Shown here: positions 39,072-43,513 of the stretch, one piece after another
Numbering within the stretch: the stretch's first letter is position 1
Layout of the letters: each line of letters begins with the position of its first letter
Origin: Obelidium mucronatum
Taxonomy: Eukaryota > Chytridiomycota > Chytridiomycetes > Chytridiales > Chytriomycetaceae
Length of the DNA stretch: 43,513 bases
Reading direction: 5' to 3'
NCBI GenBank assembly: GCA_025765595.1
Contig: JAIVFH010000231.1
Coordinates: 1-43,513 of the forward strand
Translations under genes and position numbers: made by a program
Notes under the pieces: model-generated
Told to the model about the DNA's origin: nothing
The model's input: the letters and a program-made list of their open reading frames with translations, nothing else
Database searches by the model: none

Positions 39072-40715
39072 ATGTTAGGAAATACCCGCCGAAGTTTCAG
39101 AACAGATCAGTCCAATACCTCCCCATCGACAACTTCTTGCAATCCATCGGATTCGCAAGTACATCCTTTGGGAATCACATCTTCTGCAGCCATCACTCAT
39201 GCAAACTCCCACTTTGCCCAATGCAAAGAACAAAACTGCAAATCGCTTCGTTCTCTTGAGAAATCGGTGAAAGCATGGAACTCCCTTCCATTCATTTATC
39301 GATGCGCTTTATACAGTAACTGGTTCTTGACGGAAGGGGATCGCCAGTGGGGATCAATGAGTCCAATTACCAGAAGTTCAGGGACTGAGGCTGCACAACT
39401 ATTTTAAATTCAGAAATCCGTCTTATGTATACGGTCAAAAGTATTTGACGGCAGCCACGACGTTTGGTCTTTTGAAGTTGTCCAAGAGTATGTTGAAGTC
39501 CTTCCACACAGTCCAAGTTTTGATTTGACGGACGCCTTACCTCCTCTGATTAAATTAGCTCTTGTCAGAAAACATTCCGATTTGGCTCGGTTCTTGATTT
39601 ATCTTGACTGCTTCAATCCGGCTGCGAGAAATGGGGAAATCCTCACCTGCGTGGCTGGAGAAAATCAAGTGGAGTTCGTTGAGAAGATTCTCAAAGATTC
39701 TCGAATGGATGGGGCTATATCGTTTCTAGGGCTGTATTCTATGCAATATGCAGTTGAGAATGGGCATTTGGCGGTGGTTCGATGCATGATGGAGGATCCA
39801 CGCATACAGACACTTGAACAAGAGAGCAACAAAGCATTCTGTCGTGCTATCTCTCAAAATTACCCAAATTGGCCAATCGCCCGATATTTTGTCGGCTTGG
39901 ACGGTTTTGACCCATCTGTCCGTAATTATATTGCTTTTGGTGTTGCCTGTTCAAGTGGAGACGTGGGCCTTGTTCGCACTTTTCTACACGATCCACGCGT
40001 TGATCCATCAGCATGTTCAGAATGTATCCATTATGCGAATTCAGGCGGACACGCTCATATTATACAGTTGTTGTTGGAAGATGGGCGGGCAGACCCTGGT
40101 CACCCTGATAATGAGCGATGTCTTTCCGACGTTATGTACGATGGGTTTATCGAAGTTGTCCGACTCTTTTTGGCAGATGGAAGAATAGATCCTTCTGCCA
40201 ATGAAAACGCTGCCGTTGTTTTTGCCGTTCAGAATCAATCTCTTGAGCTTCTTCGCCTCCTTCTGGCAAATCCCCGCGTTGTAGATCCCTTTGAAAATGA
40301 AAACGGAAGTAGAGTTATTCAAATCGCAGTAAAATCTAGAAACTTGGAAATCCTCAATGAACTGCTCCTCGACGACCGCCTCAACCCTGAAACCTCCACA
40401 TGGAAACAAGCGATGCGCTGGGCGGCAACGGGTGGCGATGTTTCCATAATGAAACGGCTTTTATCGGATTTCCGGGTGGATACTTTGCCTTTGATCCTTG
40501 AAGCCAATGTGGATTGGTTTCTTGAGGTCGCCGATATTCTTTCTCAAGACCCCAGATTGAATGCAAATGCAAGATTGGCGGTTTCCGAGTTGAAAGCAGC
40601 TGTTGTGGCGTTTCCCATTTGCTGTGATACTGATCCAACGAGTATGGACCGGGAGTTTGAACGGAAGCGTTCAAATGATATTCTTCAATGTATCATAAAG
40701 CAGCACAACTTGTAG
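39072..40715 (+). CDS. F-box / ankyrin protein, four insertions and one deletion
   Basis: Closest relative of the 35917-37447 gene. The last 396 codons (39525-40715) are one clean frame of ankyrin-type repeats (HDPRVDPSACSECI, LLLEDGRADPG, LFLADGRIDPSANEN, LLLANPRVVDP) ending CIIKQHNL. The N-terminal third is scrambled. Comparison with the paralog suggests extra bases near 39078, 39109, 39199 and 39381 and one missing G near 39475. With these, an ATG at 39072 gives MLEIPAEVSEQIVQYLPID, an F-box start, then WNSLPFIYRCALYSN. Corrected length is 546 residues. If the sequence is right, the F-box is lost and only an ankyrin protein could be made from a downstream start. Confidence 0.7.
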
Positions 40716-40852
40716 TAATTCTCTGTTATAGGATGTCATTAGACTCAATAATTTCGATTTGGCGGAGTGGAGGCAGAATATCTTAGTCTGTGAATGAACC
40801 AACACCTATTTTTATTGAGCAACTACGGTCTATTTTACAGAATTTTGATGTC

Positions 40853-43513
40853 TCAGTGGTTAATAAAAAACGTTTTTAGTCCTTCCAAGCAATCAGAGTA
40901 TTCCTTTTTTGGAAGACTTGTATCCTCCAATACATCTTGGAAGATGAGATCCAGCACCACTTTGTATTCATCAAATGTAAATTCTCCAGGATGTGTTTCC
41001 ATGTATTGTAACATTTCCTGTGGAGCTGTTAGTCAACAAACTTTAACAAATATAAAATACTTACATGCCCAGAAATATTCAACAGCTCAAAGTACTTGCG
41101 GACACGATCTAATCCCTTTTCATGCACAGCTGCAATGTTTGTCAAACTTTGTTGCAGAGATTCGACATTCCGCAATAGTTTTGATACCCCAAACTTGTTG
41201 ATTCTCTTGACGTATTTCAAGTTGACGGACAACACATGCATAATGAGATATGATAGACCGTCATATAAGAATCTATTTAAAAGAAACCTTGTTGAGAACA
41301 CTTCTATTGCATTCTTTTTCTGGCACATTTACCTGATCTTCCTCAAAGGCAGAGCAGCAGCCACGGTCTCTTGAATCATGATCAAGTCTTGATTTAAGGA
41401 GTTGATGTAGGAATCAGGTTCATATGGCTCGTTCTCCAAGTAGTAGCAACCCTAGTCTCAATGTTAGAATCCAACCCACATCCTTGAAGCCTATTTTCTT
41501 ACCTCTCGCATCGCCAAATCTAAATAATACATTGCGTGGCATCGAATCTCAACATGTAACGCAAATAAATATGTTTCCGACAATTCTTGGTAATAATTCA
41601 AGATTGCGTCGAAACGATTTGTCATTTCCGCATTTAATGGCAGCTGAACGTCATCTTCTGTTTCAACAATCAGAGGGGGTAGACTTTCTGTTGAGGCTGA
41701 GCCGTCGTTCTTATGGAAGCGTTCATATCTTTGAAAGATGACAGAAAATACCAAAATTAAAAACTCACAATTGAAGTATTTGAATCCATGACTTTGCTTG
41801 AACGCGGCTTTAAAAGAGGTGGAATTCGACGGATCGACTTTTCAGTAACTCGCAAATGTCCAATTTGGGCAATAAACCAATCCTTTGAACGATAAAAAAA
41901 AAATTGTTTTCAAGCAAAACCAAACCAGAATTAAAACTCTCTTACAATGCTATAGTGCATATGCGCAACAGCTTGAAGTTTTCTTGAGTCGAATATTAAC
42001 TCGCGTCTATCGAATGAGCGCTCCTTTTTGAAGTTCATTTCGGCATAAGTTTCCTAAAACGCTGAATGAATGAGAAAACATTCTTCGTAGAGTAATGGTT
42101 TATTACTCACGCTCTCCGCCAATACTTTGTTGATGGTAGCGTTTGGAATCTAAGGTATGATTAACAACAGGTACGAAATAGAAATTAAAAACAGATAAAC
42201 TCACTCCCGGCAAAAAATACGTATTTTTAAGCAGCAGTTGAACAACTTCATCTTCACAAGCCCACCCTGCACTGATGATGCCAACGCCTTGATAATCTTC
42301 ATGCAGCTGCTCGCCTGCCATAAGGGACCTGTACCGCGCCAGAATCTTTTCATAAAACTTGACGACAATCATCTCAATCATTTTGATGAATTCGATTTGA
42401 TGGACAGGCATCACAAATAGAGTTCGGCACATTGCTTGTATTAAAACCGTCAGTGCGACAACACTCTGCAAAAAATGCCATTAATACTTTTTCGAGTGAA
42501 TAATTTGAAGCATTACCTTGACAAGAGGCATAGGCGCAACATCTTGATTCTGATCTGTCACGAAGGACTCACTTCCTGTGGATGACAAAAAATAAGAGTG
42601 ATATAACAAAATAGAAAAACAGCGTAAGGGAAACGCTTGCCATTCACAAACTCATGAAAATACTCCAACACCCGCTCCTCCATCGAAGGAAGAAAGACGC
42701 TCAAGATAAAGTCGTCCAAAAAGATTGTAAACTTTCCAGTCCTAAAGAAGAAAGACGCGATTGGTCCTTGGGTCAATTATATCAGAGCTTTGGCCTTACT
42801 TTTTACGAGACACCATGTCCTCAATCTTTCGCACAAACGACATTGTAGGCTTAAACGCAATCAAAACATTGTATGGATCGGGGGAAATCAACAACCGATG
42901 ACCCGTTGATACCACATTGGCATACTTATCAACAATTCCAGTCGTCGCCGTCGATATAACCTCATCATTCAACGTGATTGCGGAAATGTTTTGAATTTCT
43001 TTTGCCCCTTTTAGTTTCATGTATTCCGCTGTTAGTGCAGCGTTGGGTGCCGTGGAAAGTTTGAAGAGTTTGGTTGATTCGGACTTTTTGCTGTCGCCGC
43101 CACGCGACGGCATCCCCCGGAACGACCGCTTCTCCTTAAGAATATCATTCATGGTGACGATGGCTGATTCAAAGTCACTTGTACGGGATGTTCGGGTGAG
43201 ATAGTCATAGAGAAGGGACTTGACCTGTATAACACCGTGAAATACAAAATTAAAATTCCTGCACCAGCCGAGAACCAAAACTCAACCAAAATTCTATTTA
43301 CCTCGTTTTGCACCACAGACCATACTTCATGAATCGAATAAACTGGATCAAGAAAAAACAATTATACAAACACCAATTTTAAAAAAGGAACAGCATAGAT
43401 ACCCTCTAACGATCCCTCTGTTCTCCAGTTCTGATTATCATTTTGAGAACAAACCCATGGCCAACAATGATGGTTTCCAGCTTCTCAACAAGTTGCACAA
43501 ACAAGTCGCGTAA
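40853..43513 (-). CDS. SEC8: Exocyst subunit Sec8/EXOC4, 5' part beyond the window
   Basis: Tethering-complex subunit that docks secretory vesicles at the plasma membrane. Many small exons; the last are 41503 upward, 41333-41451, 41065-41272 and 40853-41017, with TAG/CAG acceptors and a GACTAACAG branch region. Recognisable Sec8 blocks, N to C: HEVWSVVQNE then VKSLLYDYLT, NVLIAFKPTMSFVRKIE, FLDDFILSVFLPSMEERV, LHVEIRCHAMYYLDLAMRE, YYLENEPYEPDSYIN, LPLRKIRFLYDGLSYLIMH and VRKYFELLNISGH, ending LKTFFINH. The N-terminal start lies beyond 43513. Near 43440 the frame shifts between GHGFVLKMI and QNWRTEG, so an intron or a missing base there is unresolved. Single-copy housekeeping gene, unlike most of its neighbours in the window. 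Confidence 0.82.

Noticed and set aside
32455..40715. Programmed +1 frameshifting at all insertion sites with one shared signal
   Set aside because: The contexts differ at nearly every site (surplus G, C, T or A after varied codons) and mostly lack stop or rare codons, so no single shift motif explains them.
1..43513. CRISPR array, bacterial operons, rRNA or intact tRNA genes
   Set aside because: No regularly spaced repeats, no operon-like ribosome binding sites, and spliced eukaryotic genes throughout; no tRNA cloverleaf could be paired by eye.

Overview
The window reads as nuclear DNA of an early-diverging, flagellated fungus, most likely a chytrid (Chytridiomycota). Protein genes carry short GT-AG introns (about 47-68 bp, often with a CTAAC-type branch site). 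A delta-tubulin gene implies triplet centrioles and a flagellum, while TAF9, exocyst Sec8 and an RNF126-like RING ligase are ordinary eukaryotic housekeeping genes. Most of the rest belongs to local gene families: F-box/TPR proteins, F-box/ankyrin proteins with D-x-RVDP repeats, metaxin-like GSTs, and an unusual protein kinase family. The species cannot be named from the sequence alone.

Layout. 1-5.0 kb: RING-H2 ligase (-), an unrecognised small gene (+), delta-tubulin (+, 8 exons), NAD(P)-binding oxidoreductase (-). 5.4-7.9 kb: a large F-box/TPR gene (-) broken by one base. 8.0-16.4 kb: kinases A-F, all on the minus strand, one (E) a decayed catalytically dead copy. 16.4-19.3 kb: gene-poor, with palindromic AT-rich repeats and a possible 2.04-kb TA-flanked element. 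19.4-22.5 kb: kinases G and H (-). 23.0-29.4 kb: two F-box/TPR genes (+) flanked by two metaxin-like GST genes (-), one with an in-frame stop. 29.4-34.0 kb: a 2OG-Fe(II) dioxygenase, an intact F-box/ankyrin gene and a frameshifted copy. 34.2-35.3 kb: kinase I, frameshifted. 35.9-37.4 and 39.1-40.7 kb: two more frameshifted F-box/ankyrin genes (+). Between and beyond these: TAF9 (-), a chagasin-like cysteine protease inhibitor (+), and the 3' part of Sec8/EXOC4 (-).

How it may work together. The nine kinase copies share an N-terminal helix module, a conserved LWAW-containing insert and a non-RD catalytic loop (HGD-x-K-x-EN in place of HRD). They sit beside three F-box/TPR and four F-box/ankyrin genes, which are predicted SCF substrate receptors. 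One inference is a fast-evolving kinase plus SCF-adaptor locus (phosphorylation feeding ubiquitination). This rests only on proximity and domain logic.

The strangest global signal is the frameshifts. Guided by paralogs, about 28 breaks in seven genes are resolved by removing one base, against a single one-base deletion. Insertion-type assembly error must be excluded before any of these genes is called a pseudogene.
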